Part shown: piece by piece, positions 1-6,784 of the stretch
Layout: each line of letters starts with the position of its first letter
How positions within the stretch are numbered: position 1 is the first letter of the stretch
Source of the DNA: Rikenellaceae bacterium
Lineage (GTDB): Bacteria; Bacteroidota; Bacteroidia; Bacteroidales; UBA932
Reading direction: 5' to 3'
Length of the DNA: 37,105 bases
Assembly (NCBI GenBank): GCA_900767405.1
Contig: CAAFZB010000006.1
Coordinates: 1-37,105 of the forward strand
The notes under the pieces: model-generated
The model's input: only the letters and a program-made list of their open reading frames with translations
Databases searched by the model: none
What the model was told of the DNA's origin: nothing
Translations under genes and position numbers: made by a program

Positions 1-217
1 CCCGGACCCGATCCGGGATCGCCAACCTCAAGGGATTGCGGGTCGGGGCCCGCAATGACGGCAGAGGCCCGCAATGACGGTGGGGTCTGGGGATTCGCCC
101 CAGAATGAACGGAGCGGTAGCGACGCGCTCCTCAGAGCGCACGGCGGTGCGGGCATTTTTGCGCAGCAAAATATGCGGGAGCAAGGAGCCGAGGGGTCTG
201 GGGATTCGCCCCAGTAT
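1..217. repeat. Intergenic repeat and hairpin mosaic
   Basis: No gene is visible here. A 15-base motif containing CCCGCAATGACGG occurs at 47-61 and 66-80. A 22-base motif occurs at 82-103 and 193-214; each copy folds as CTGGGG-ATTCG-CCCCAG. Other inverted repeats are CCCGGA/TCCGGG (1-17), GCGGG/CCCGC (38-53) and GGAGCG/CGCTCC (111-131). Read on the minus strand, the left part resembles the dispersed 'GTCATTGCGGGC...' intergenic repeat I know from several bacterial phyla. The short open frames here are chance. Confidence 0.7.
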
Positions 218-253
218 AAAAGAGGTGAGCTATTCAACCAGCTCACCTCTTTT
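218..253 (-). terminator. Rho-independent terminator of rng, overlapping its stop codon
   Basis: A 13-14 bp perfect stem pairs 218-231 with 240-253, with an 8-base loop, and runs into a U-rich tract on the minus strand. The upstream arm is the last codons of rng (Lys-Arg-Gly-Glu-Leu), and the TAG stop (232-230) lies in the loop and descending arm. Coding and termination signals are therefore merged. Confidence 0.85.
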
Positions 254-1801
254 GTTGTAGAACTCATATTGCAGGATACTGTACTCGGTAACTTCCACCA
301 GTTTGAGTCTGCACTTGTACTTCTTTTTCCACTTGCCTATGAATGAATTGAATACGCCTCTCGAAAGGTATGCTCCCAGAATGGGGCTCGTCTTGAGGAT
401 AAGGCTGTCAAGGCCCTTTTCATTGACGAAATATGCGATCTGACGCTCGATCTGCTCGTCAATCACTACCGTAGAGGCGATTTTCCCGGTCCCGTGACAC
501 AGAGGGCATTGCTCCGTGGTATTGATCTTGGTGACCGGACGTATTCTCTGACGCGTTATCTGCATCAGTCCGAACTTTGTGAGAGGCAGCACATTGTGCT
601 TTGCCCTTTCATTGCTCATAAGCTCCACCATATATTTGTAGAGCTCGTTGCGGTGCTCTGCCGAATCCATATCTATGAAATCGACAATGACAATGCCTCC
701 CATATCCCGAAGTCTGAGTTGGCGGGCGATTTCCTCGGCTGCCAGTTTGTTGACCTCGAATGAATTCTCCTCCTGATCGTCGGTTTTTACCCGAATGCCG
801 CTGTTTACGTCAATGACGTTGAGGGCCTCGGTTGTTTCGATGACCAGATATGCCCCCTGCTTGAGGGGAACGACCTTTCCGAAGCTGCTCTTGATCTGCC
901 GGGTAACTTCAAAATAGTCGAAGATAGGCTCCTTCCCTTCGTAGTGCTTTACGATTTTCTCCTGGTCCGGAGAAATCGTACTTACATAAGCTCTGGCTTC
1001 TTCATAGACATTCCCGTCATTTATGTAAATGTTGGAGAAACTGTCGTTCAGAAGATCCCTGAGAATCGCCGTAGTCTTGCTGCATTCAGAGAAAAGCAGT
1101 CCTACGCTCTTGCGCTTCTCAAACTTTTTCCAGGATCCCTCCCATTTGTTTATGAGGGACTGGAGCTCCGACACCAGTACCGAAGCATTCTTGCCTTCGG
1201 CAGCGGTGCGTATGATAGCTCCGTAATTTGGGGGAAGAATACTCTGAACCAGAGTCTCCAGCCTGCGCTTTTCTTCCCGGGAAGAAATTTTTTGGGAAAT
1301 GCTCACCTTCTGTGCGAAGGGGAGCAGTACAATGTTGCGTCCTGCCAATGAGATTTCGGCCGAAAGCCTTGACCCCTTTGTGGAAATGGGCTCCTTGACA
1401 ATCTGCGCCATTATCATCTGTCCCGGCTTAAGATAGGTCTCTATCCTGCCCTCCTTTGCAAGAGGCTGTCCCAGCTTTATGTCAGAAAACAGCTCCTTTG
1501 CATTCCTGTTGGGATTCGTCTCCTTTACGAACTTGTCGAAAGCGGGGAAATACAATCCCAGGTCCAGATAATGTATGAATGCTTCCTTGTCTTCGCCAAT
1601 GTCCACGAAAGCGGCGTTGAGTGAAGGCAATATCTTCTTGACTTTACCAAGCAGGACATCACCTACACCAAAGCTTTCCTCTTTGGTCGACTCGCGGTTG
1701 AGTTCTATCAGCTTATGGTTTTCCAATAAAGCGATTCGAACTTCAGCCCCGCCGGCGTCAACCACCAGATTCTTTTCGTTTTTTTCCAATTCCATTGACA
1801 T
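230..1801 (-). CDS. rng: Ribonuclease G/E family endoribonuclease
   Basis: This 523-residue protein is a single-strand-specific endoribonuclease for rRNA maturation and mRNA turnover. An S1-like RNA-binding domain covers roughly residues 40-145. The DNase I-like catalytic core follows, with the two metal-binding aspartates visible as D331 (VIDVNSG) and D374 (VIVDF). The zinc-link motif CPLCHG is at 432-437. The length matches RNase G; the long C-terminal scaffold of RNase E is absent. It is the last gene of the HU operon, after HU and the 29-residue basic protein. ATG at 1801 is used; a second ATG is two codons downstream. Hairpins just upstream could limit or control its expression. Family assignment is very secure; G rather than E is inferred from size. 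Confidence 0.96.
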   Translation of the reverse strand: MSMELEKNEKNLVVDAGGAEVRIALLENHKLIELNRESTKEESFGVGDVLLGKVKKILPSLNAAFVDIGEDKEAFIHYLDLGLYFPAFDKFVKETNPNRNAKELFSDIKLGQPLAKEGRIETYLKPGQMIMAQIVKEPISTKGSRLSAEISLAGRNIVLLPFAQKVSISQKISSREEKRRLETLVQSILPPNYGAIIRTAAEGKNASVLVSELQSLINKWEGSWKKFEKRKSVGLLFSECSKTTAILRDLLNDSFSNIYINDGNVYEEARAYVSTISPDQEKIVKHYEGKEPIFDYFEVTRQIKSSFGKVVPLKQGAYLVIETTEALNVIDVNSGIRVKTDDQEENSFEVNKLAAEEIARQLRLRDMGGIVIVDFIDMDSAEHRNELYKYMVELMSNERAKHNVLPLTKFGLMQITRQRIRPVTKINTTEQCPLCHGTGKIASTVVIDEQIERQIAYFVNEKGLDSLILKTSPILGAYLSRGVFNSFIGKWKKKYKCRLKLVEVTEYSILQYEFYNKRGELVE

Positions 1802-1815
1802 TCTTTTTATAACAG

Positions 1816-1835
1816 AAAAGCCGTATGAATACGGC
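1816..1835 (-). terminator. Hairpin with short U run directly before rng
   Basis: GCCGTA and TACGGC (1820-1825 and 1830-1835) pair around a four-base loop. On the minus strand TTTTCTGTT follows. The structure ends about 18 nt before the rng start codon. It looks like a second weak terminator or attenuator, and it could equally be an RNA-processing site. Its function is not proven. Confidence 0.55.
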
Positions 1836-1848
1836 CATTCAAAACGAA

Positions 1849-1875
1849 AGGCCCTGCGGATCTCCCGCCGGGCCT
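1849..1875 (-). terminator. Hairpin terminator after the 29-residue basic protein
   Basis: On the minus strand AGGCCC pairs with GGGCCT (1870-1875 with 1849-1854), and an inner GCGG/CCGC stem extends the helix. TTCGTTTTG follows. It lies just after the stop codon at 1883, so it can end the HU-small-protein transcript, leaving rng to readthrough. Confidence 0.6.
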
Positions 1876-1882
1876 CCCGCGA

Positions 1883-1972
1883 CTATTTCTTCTTATGTCT
1901 ATTCTTGCGCAAACGTTTCTTACGTTTGTGAGTAGCCATTTTGTGTCTCTTATGCTTCTTTCCGTTAGGCAT
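1883..1972 (-). CDS. 29-residue Lys/Arg-rich protein, probably ribosome-associated
   Basis: The frame is MPNGKKHKRHKMATHKRK... ending in HKKK, followed by TAG. About two thirds of the residues are Lys, Arg or His and there is no acidic residue. Such composition is typical of the smallest ribosomal proteins, which bury extended tails in rRNA. It begins 20 nt after the HU stop codon, is followed by a hairpin terminator, and precedes rng. I recall near-identical tiny proteins as conserved in Bacteroidota and often left unannotated. A link to the extra ribosomal protein reported in Flavobacterium ribosomes (bL38) is possible, but I cannot confirm it here. An internal ATG (codon 12) would give an 18-residue version. 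The gene is probably real; its role is inferred. Confidence 0.75.
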   Translation of the reverse strand: MPNGKKHKRHKMATHKRKKRLRKNRHKKK

Positions 1973-1992
1973 AGTTTATATAGTTTGAAATA

Positions 1993-2259
1993 TTATTTGA
2001 TTGTGAAGACTTTCGCAGGCTTGAATGCAGGAATATCGTGTGCGGGAATGGTGATGGTAGTTTTCTTTGTAATGTTGCGTGCGGCTTTCTGTGCACGATG
2101 CTTTACGATGAAACTGCCGAATCCGCGGAGATATACTGGATTATTCTTGGATACAGAATCCTTTACGCTTTCCATAAAGGCCTCTACGACTGTCTGTACG
2201 GTTACTTTCTCAATGCCGGTAGCCTTTGCAACCTGATTTACGATGTCTGCTTTAGTCAT
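1993..2259 (-). CDS. HU-family DNA-binding protein
   Basis: This is an 88-residue histone-like protein of the HU/IHF family, a dimer that bends DNA and compacts the nucleoid. It begins MTKADIVNQVAKATG and contains the DNA-binding arm signature RGFGSFIVKHRAQKAARN with the conserved Arg-Gly-Phe-Gly. The ATG at 2259 is chosen because the family starts exactly there; upstream in-frame codons (to 2388) cross the promoter. A full Bacteroidota promoter lies 48 bases upstream. It heads the operon HU, 29-residue basic protein, rng. A link between nucleoid, ribosome and RNA decay is inferred only from that order. Confidence 0.96.
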   Translation of the reverse strand: MTKADIVNQVAKATGIEKVTVQTVVEAFMESVKDSVSKNNPVYLRGFGSFIVKHRAQKAARNITKKTTITIPAHDIPAFKPAKVFTIK

Positions 2260-2307
2260 ATTATAGTTCTTTAAATTGTTAGCAATCCTAATTGCTGTAA
2301 GGGAGTG

Positions 2308-2338
2308 CAAAAATAGACTTAAATTTTTAATATTCAAA
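2308..2338 (-). promoter_or_regulatory. Promoter of the HU operon
   Basis: On the minus strand TTTG (2338-2335), a 19 bp spacer and TATTTTTG (2315-2308) match the Bacteroidota -33/-7 consensus TTTG-N19-TAnnTTTG. The predicted leader is about 40 nt. Confidence 0.8.
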
Positions 2339-2348
2339 ATTCTATAGC

Positions 2349-2356
2349 TAATTTTG
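2349..2356 (+). promoter_or_regulatory. Possible lon promoter -7 box
   Basis: TAATTTTG matches TAnnTTTG and lies 72 bases before the lon ATG. No good -33 TTTG is present at the expected distance, and the site overlaps the upstream side of the divergent HU promoter. This is a weak call. Confidence 0.35.
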
Positions 2357-2428
2357 ATTGCAATTTTTCTGGCACGGCAATTGACCATATACCATTCGAA
2401 TTAATTTACTGACATTTTGGCAAAAGAT

Positions 2429-4828
2429 ATGAACATAGAGACAGAGTTTATGCTCCCCAGCGGCGCTGAAGTCAGCATTATCCCTGTAATGCAAGGAGAG
2501 GGCGTCCCTCCCGTAGAAGATTCGGAATTGCCTGATACACTGCCAATTCTGGCACTTCGCAATGCGGTTTTGTTCCCGGGAACCATATTCCCTATAACCA
2601 TAGGCCGTGACAAATCTGTCAAACTCATAAGAGACGCAGAGAAAAACGGCTTCTTCATAGGTGCCGTACCTCAGATAGACGTTATGGTCGAAGATCCCCA
2701 GCAGGAGGACCTTTACCCTTACGGTACGGTTACCAAGATTATCCGCACCCTCGACATGCCGGATGGTACAATCACTGCTATCCTTCAGGCATACAAGAGG
2801 TTGGAACTTGATGCAGTGCTTGGATACGAGCCCTACATCACAGCCAGGGTGCACTACCTTTCAGAAGAGACCCATTCCTGTGACGACCCCGACGCAAAGG
2901 CCATCGCAGATGCCCTCAAGGATAAGGCCATCCAGCTTATCAAGGGAGCTAATTTCACTTCCAAAGAGGCGGTTGGCGCTCTCAGGGGCATAGACAACTT
3001 CCACTTTCTTGTAAACTTCATCGCCACAACCGTAGAGGTCGACAACTTTTCCGACAGAATGGAACTGCTGCAGTACGACGATGTCAAAATCCGTGCGCTC
3101 AAGCTTCTTTCCATTCTGAGTTCGCAGCTCGAACTGCTTAAGATAAAGCAGGAAATCAACCAGAAGGTAAAGAGCGAGATAGACCAGCAGCAGAGGGAAT
3201 ATTACCTCAACAACCAGCTGCGTACCATCCAGGAAGAGCTTGGAATGGATGATGCCGAGGAATTCGACCGTTTCCGCGCCAGGGCTGCCGAAAAGAAATG
3301 GCCCGAGGCCGTGGGGAAGCAGTTCGAGAAGGAACTGGCGAAACTCGAGAAATACAATCCCAGCTCTCCCGATTACAGCGTGCAGTATAACTTCCTGGAA
3401 TTCCTGCTCAACCTTCCCTGGGGAGAGATGAGCAAGGACAATCTGGACCTTTCCCACGCTCAGAAGGTCCTGGACAAAGACCACTTCGGCCTGGACAACG
3501 TAAAGGACCGAATAATAGAGTATCTGGCAGTGCTTAAGCTCAAGGGAAATATGAAATCCCCTATCCTTTGCCTGTACGGGCCTCCCGGTGTGGGAAAGAC
3601 CTCCCTCGGAAAGTCCATAGCGAAGTCCCTGGGACGCAAATACGTGAGAATCTCGCTCGGAGGAATGCACGATGAGGCGGAAATCCGCGGACACCGCAAG
3701 ACCTATGTAGGAGCTCTTCCCGGCAGGATTCTGAACGGAATCGAAAGAGCCGGCACATCCAATCCCGTCATAGTTCTCGACGAAATTGACAAATTGGCGT
3801 CGGACTTCAAGGGTGACCCTTCATCTGCTTTGCTGGAAGTCCTGGATCCTGAGCAGAACTCCACCTTCCACGACAACTATCTTGATATCGACTACGATTT
3901 GAGCAATGTCCTCTTCATTACTACCGCCAACAGTATTTCAAGCATTCAGCCGGCGCTTCTTGACCGAATGGAGATGATAAACGTAAGCGGATACCTTGCC
4001 GAGGAAAAGGCCGAGATCGCAAAGAAATATCTGGTGCCCAAGCAGTTGGAGGAACACGGATTGAAGAAAGGTACGCTCAAGCTGGACAACTCTGCAATCA
4101 GGGCTATCATAGACCAGTACACCCACGAATCGGGCGTTCGCGGCCTGGAAAAGCAGATAGCGAAGATTGCCCGTGTTACCGCAAAGAAGATCGCTCTGGA
4201 ACAGGAGTACCCCGCTACTATCAGGAAAGAGCATCTCAAGGAATATCTGGGGCTTCCCACGGCATTCCACGATTCCCAGGACGGCAATGAGTTCCCGGGT
4301 GTCGTAACCGGACTGGCCTGGACCCAGATGGGCGGCGAGATTCTGTTCGTGGAGAGCAGCGTAAGCGAAGGCAAGGGCGTTATGACTATGACCGGCAATC
4401 TGGGTGACGTTATGAAGGAGTCGGCTACCATTGCCTACCAGTATATCAAGGCTCATCCGCAGATGGCACTGATCAGTCCCGAAGACTTTGCAAAGAAGGA
4501 TATCCACGTACACGTGCCCGAAGGCGCAACCCCCAAGGATGGCCCTTCCGCCGGTATTACTATGGTAAGTTCTATGGTGAGCGCTCTCAGAGGCAAGGCA
4601 GTCAGGAAAGGCATTGCGATGACCGGAGAGATGACCCTCAGGGGAAAAGTCCTGCCGGTAGGCGGAATAAAGGAGAAGATCCTTGCCGCCAAGCGTGCCG
4701 GAGTCAAGACCATAGTGATATGTGAAGATAACCGCAAGGACATCGAGGATATCAAGGAGATCTACGTAAAGGGCTTAAGCTTCCATTACGTAAAGGATAT
4801 CAAGGATGTGATAGATTTTATCTTCTAA
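2429..4828 (+). CDS. lon: ATP-dependent Lon protease (S16)
   Basis: This cytoplasmic AAA+ protease degrades misfolded and regulatory proteins. It has about 799 residues, the usual Lon length. The N-terminal LON substrate-binding domain begins near LPILALRNAVLFPGT, followed by a coiled region. The Walker A motif GPPGVGKTS lies near residue 385-393 and Walker B at VIVLDEIDKL. The C-terminal serine protease domain has the Ser of DGPSAG near residue 707 and the catalytic Lys of GGIKEK near 749, so the Ser-Lys dyad is intact. ATG at 2429 is preferred over an in-frame TTG at 2417, which would add four residues. It is divergent from the HU operon and convergent with the next gene, with overlapping stop codons and a terminator inside that gene. 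Confidence 0.97.
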   Translation: MNIETEFMLPSGAEVSIIPVMQGEGVPPVEDSELPDTLPILALRNAVLFPGTIFPITIGRDKSVKLIRDAEKNGFFIGAVPQIDVMVEDPQQEDLYPYGTVTKIIRTLDMPDGTITAILQAYKRLELDAVLGYEPYITARVHYLSEETHSCDDPDAKAIADALKDKAIQLIKGANFTSKEAVGALRGIDNFHFLVNFIATTVEVDNFSDRMELLQYDDVKIRALKLLSILSSQLELLKIKQEINQKVKSEIDQQQREYYLNNQLRTIQEELGMDDAEEFDRFRARAAEKKWPEAVGKQFEKELAKLEKYNPSSPDYSVQYNFLEFLLNLPWGEMSKDNLDLSHAQKVLDKDHFGLDNVKDRIIEYLAVLKLKGNMKSPILCLYGPPGVGKTSLGKSIAKSLGRKYVRISLGGMHDEAEIRGHRKTYVGALPGRILNGIERAGTSNPVIVLDEIDKLASDFKGDPSSALLEVLDPEQNSTFHDNYLDIDYDLSNVLFITTANSISSIQPALLDRMEMINVSGYLAEEKAEIAKKYLVPKQLEEHGLKKGTLKLDNSAIRAIIDQYTHESGVRGLEKQIAKIARVTAKKIALEQEYPATIRKEHLKEYLGLPTAFHDSQDGNEFPGVVTGLAWTQMGGEILFVESSVSEGKGVMTMTGNLGDVMKESATIAYQYIKAHPQMALISPEDFAKKDIHVHVPEGATPKDGPSAGITMVSSMVSALRGKAVRKGIAMTGEMTLRGKVLPVGGIKEKILAAKRAGVKTIVICEDNRKDIEDIKEIYVKGLSFHYVKDIKDVIDFIF

Positions 4829-5604
4829 AGGCTGGATTCCAGCTGGGGAAGATTTTCGACTTCCAGACGGCGGCCTGTGATATGGCCGTCGTTTTTTATT
4901 GTAAACAGCTTGGGAGTGGCCAGCACCCCGTAGCTTTGGACAAAGTCGGAGTCCATTCCGGGATCCCACAGGTGGATTACCTTGAGATTTCTGTTCCCTA
5001 TTCTGAAACCCTTCCTCCATTTCTTCCATTTCGCCTTATCTGTGCCAACGTAAACGGCATAGAAATCCACCTTGGTCTTCCATCCCTTCAGAACGGTAGG
5101 AAGCACCTGTGTTTCCAGCTTGCATTTTGCGCAGTCGGTATCGTAGAAAAAAAGGATTGCGCTGCGGCCGGGGCGGGGGATGACGGTCTTTCCGCCACAG
5201 GGACGCCGGAGCGTGAGAGACGGTGCCGGGCACCCCAGGAGCGATTGTCTGTTGAATCTGGCGAAAACCTTGGCGTCCAGATACTGCTCCTCGCTTTCGA
5301 AAGCCGCAAGTCCGCTCTCGAACCACTTGTCCCACAGATAGACGGCCACCGCCTCATCGCCCATAATACGGGATTTGCTGTAATGGTTATAGAGCCTTAC
5401 GGCCAGATGACTTACCATTGCGCTGTCGCTGAGTGAAGAAAGCAGAAAATCGCATTCCTGCCGCTTCATCTCGACAGGCTCCAGAGCAATCAGTTCTGTG
5501 TAGTTGTCGGCAAGCGAATCCAGTTTCTGCATCACCGGATCTTCCTGAGCAGATGCCAGCAGAGGAAGAATCAGCAATGCAAGTATTGCGATGAAACGTC
5601 TCAT
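4825..5604 (-). CDS. Exported thioredoxin-like protein (DUF5106-like)
   Basis: This is a 259-residue protein with a Sec signal peptide ending near ASA-Q (residues 17-20), so it is probably periplasmic. Residues 25-120 form a helical N-terminal region of the kind paired with thioredoxin-like domains in Bacteroidota. The thioredoxin-like fold follows, with a CAKC redox motif at 158-161 in the context FFYDTDCAKC and a likely cis-Pro at LATPKLF. It may act as a periplasmic disulfide reductase or oxidoreductase of the TlpA/ResA type; its partner is unknown. Its ATG overlaps the coaD stop codon (ATGA), so translation is probably coupled. The 3' end overlaps lon by 4 nt. Confidence 0.82.
   Translation of the reverse strand: MRRFIAILALLILPLLASAQEDPVMQKLDSLADNYTELIALEPVEMKRQECDFLLSSLSDSAMVSHLAVRLYNHYSKSRIMGDEAVAVYLWDKWFESGLAAFESEEQYLDAKVFARFNRQSLLGCPAPSLTLRRPCGGKTVIPRPGRSAILFFYDTDCAKCKLETQVLPTVLKGWKTKVDFYAVYVGTDKAKWKKWRKGFRIGNRNLKVIHLWDPGMDSDFVQSYGVLATPKLFTIKNDGHITGRRLEVENLPQLESSL
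4866..4898 (+). terminator. Lon terminator inside the convergent gene
   Basis: GACGGC (4866-4871) pairs with GCCGTC (4885-4890), with a further GGCC/GGCC pairing inside. GTTTTTTATT follows on the plus strand. The structure ends lon transcription while sitting inside the coding 3' end of the minus-strand gene at 4825-5604. Confidence 0.8.
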
Positions 5605-6071
5605 AGAACCTCGGGGAGCTTTACCCCGGGAACAGTGAACATTGACGTGTCGCCCTTGTGCTTGATGATATCGCGTACTGCACTTGAGGAAATATGCGCG
5701 AATTCCTGTGCGGTAGGAATGATTATGGTCTCGATTTCGGGAGCCAGACGGCGGTTGGCATCGGCAATGGCGCGTTCGTTATCGAAATCCATCATATTCC
5801 TCACGCCCCTGACTATGTGCCGTATTCCCATCTGGCGGCAGATATCCACGGTAAGTCCGTCATAGCTCACTATGCTTACCCCCGGGATTCCTTTTACCGC
5901 TTCGCTGATTATGCCGGTGCGCTGGTCCATATCAAAGAATCCCCGCTTATCCTGATTTATACCCACCGCAATCACGACTTCGTCGAACATTGTGAGGGCT
6001 CTCCTGAGTATGTTAAGATGCCCGGCCGTAAAGGGGTCGAACGATCCGGGAAACAATGCTTTCTTGTTCAT
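5601..6071 (-). CDS. coaD: Phosphopantetheine adenylyltransferase
   Basis: CoaD transfers AMP from ATP to 4'-phosphopantetheine, the penultimate step of coenzyme A synthesis. The 156-residue protein begins MNKKALFPGSFDPFTAGHLN, showing the nucleotidyltransferase TxGH motif at residues 14-17. The C-terminal ISSSAVRD corresponds to the ISSTxxR signature. Family length is about 160. ATG at 6071 is chosen over an in-frame TTG three codons upstream, because FPGSFDP must sit near the N-terminus and because a promoter box occupies the TTG. A perfect promoter in the end of the upstream peptidase gene gives it its own transcript. Confidence 0.96.
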   Translation of the reverse strand: MNKKALFPGSFDPFTAGHLNILRRALTMFDEVVIAVGINQDKRGFFDMDQRTGIISEAVKGIPGVSIVSYDGLTVDICRQMGIRHIVRGVRNMMDFDNERAIADANRRLAPEIETIIIPTAQEFAHISSSAVRDIIKHKGDTSMFTVPGVKLPEVL

Positions 6072-6077
6072 ATCCTG

Positions 6078-6108
6078 CAAATATACCGCTTAATTCCTTC
6101 TTGCCAAA
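6078..6108 (-). promoter_or_regulatory. coaD promoter inside the upstream gene
   Basis: On the minus strand TTTG (6108-6105), exactly 19 bp, then TATATTTG (6085-6078) form a perfect consensus promoter. The -33 box and most of the spacer lie in the 3' end of the zinc peptidase gene. Only six bases separate the -7 box from the coaD ATG, so the transcript should be leaderless or nearly so. Confidence 0.75.
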
Positions 6109-6773
6109 CCTATGTAATAGAAAAGCGTGGCAAGAGATCCTAGAGCTGCGATTACATAGGTCAATGCGGCCCATTTGAGGGCATCTGCGGCCATGTCCTG
6201 AGTCTCGAAGTCCGATATGCCCGAGCCGTTAAGCCATTCCAGGGCGCGGTGGCTGGCATTGATCTCTACCGGGAGGGTGATGAAGCTGAACAGGGTGGTG
6301 GCTGCAAACAGACCTATTCCAACATACAGGAGGGTTGGACCAAGGAAATTGGCAACCAGAAGCCCGAGCAGGATGACCCAGGTGACTGTCCTGTTGGCAA
6401 ACGTCACCACGGGAACCAGGGATGAGCGCAGCTTCAGCGGGCCGTAGCCTACGGCGTGCTGAATGGCGTGGCCGGTCTCGTGGGCGGCCACGGCCGCAGC
6501 GGCGATGCTGCGCTGCGAGTAGACTCCCTCACTCAGGTTCACCGTTTTGCTCTCCGGGTTGTAGTGGTCTGTGAGCATACCGGGGACAGAAACTATCTTG
6601 ACATCGGTGATTCCGTTGTCCCTCAGCATTTTAGCTGCGACCTCCGCACCTGTCAGGGCGCCTCTCGTGGGAATGCGGGAATATTTTTCGAACCTCGCAT
6701 TGAGGGTTTGCTGGATGATGAACGAAAAAATCATCACCCCTATCATTATTATCCAAAGAAATGAACTCGTCAT
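6090..6773 (-). CDS. Membrane zinc metallopeptidase (YugP/Zn_peptidase_2 family)
   Basis: This 227-residue membrane protein has an N-terminal transmembrane helix (about residues 5-22) and further hydrophobic segments near 125-165 and at the C-terminus. The zinc-binding HEXXH motif is HETGH at 98-102, within a conserved stretch that also contains NPESKTVNLSEGVY. The family is widely conserved, but its substrates are poorly known; membrane-protein quality control is often suggested. It starts 11 nt after the GH20 gene stops and precedes coaD by 18 nt, so it is likely cotranscribed with GH20. The family call is firm and the physiological role is unknown. Confidence 0.9.
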   Translation of the reverse strand: MTSSFLWIIMIGVMIFSFIIQQTLNARFEKYSRIPTRGALTGAEVAAKMLRDNGITDVKIVSVPGMLTDHYNPESKTVNLSEGVYSQRSIAAAAVAAHETGHAIQHAVGYGPLKLRSSLVPVVTFANRTVTWVILLGLLVANFLGPTLLYVGIGLFAATTLFSFITLPVEINASHRALEWLNGSGISDFETQDMAADALKWAALTYVIAALGSLATLFYYIGLARRN

Positions 6774-6784
6774 AATCCAAATTT

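Noticed and set aside
28..346. Short frames in the left repeat region.
   Set aside because: They cross hairpin repeats and have no coding character.
2861..3694. A 277-residue frame antisense to lon.
   Set aside because: It mirrors well-conserved AAA+ coding sequence, so it is a shadow.
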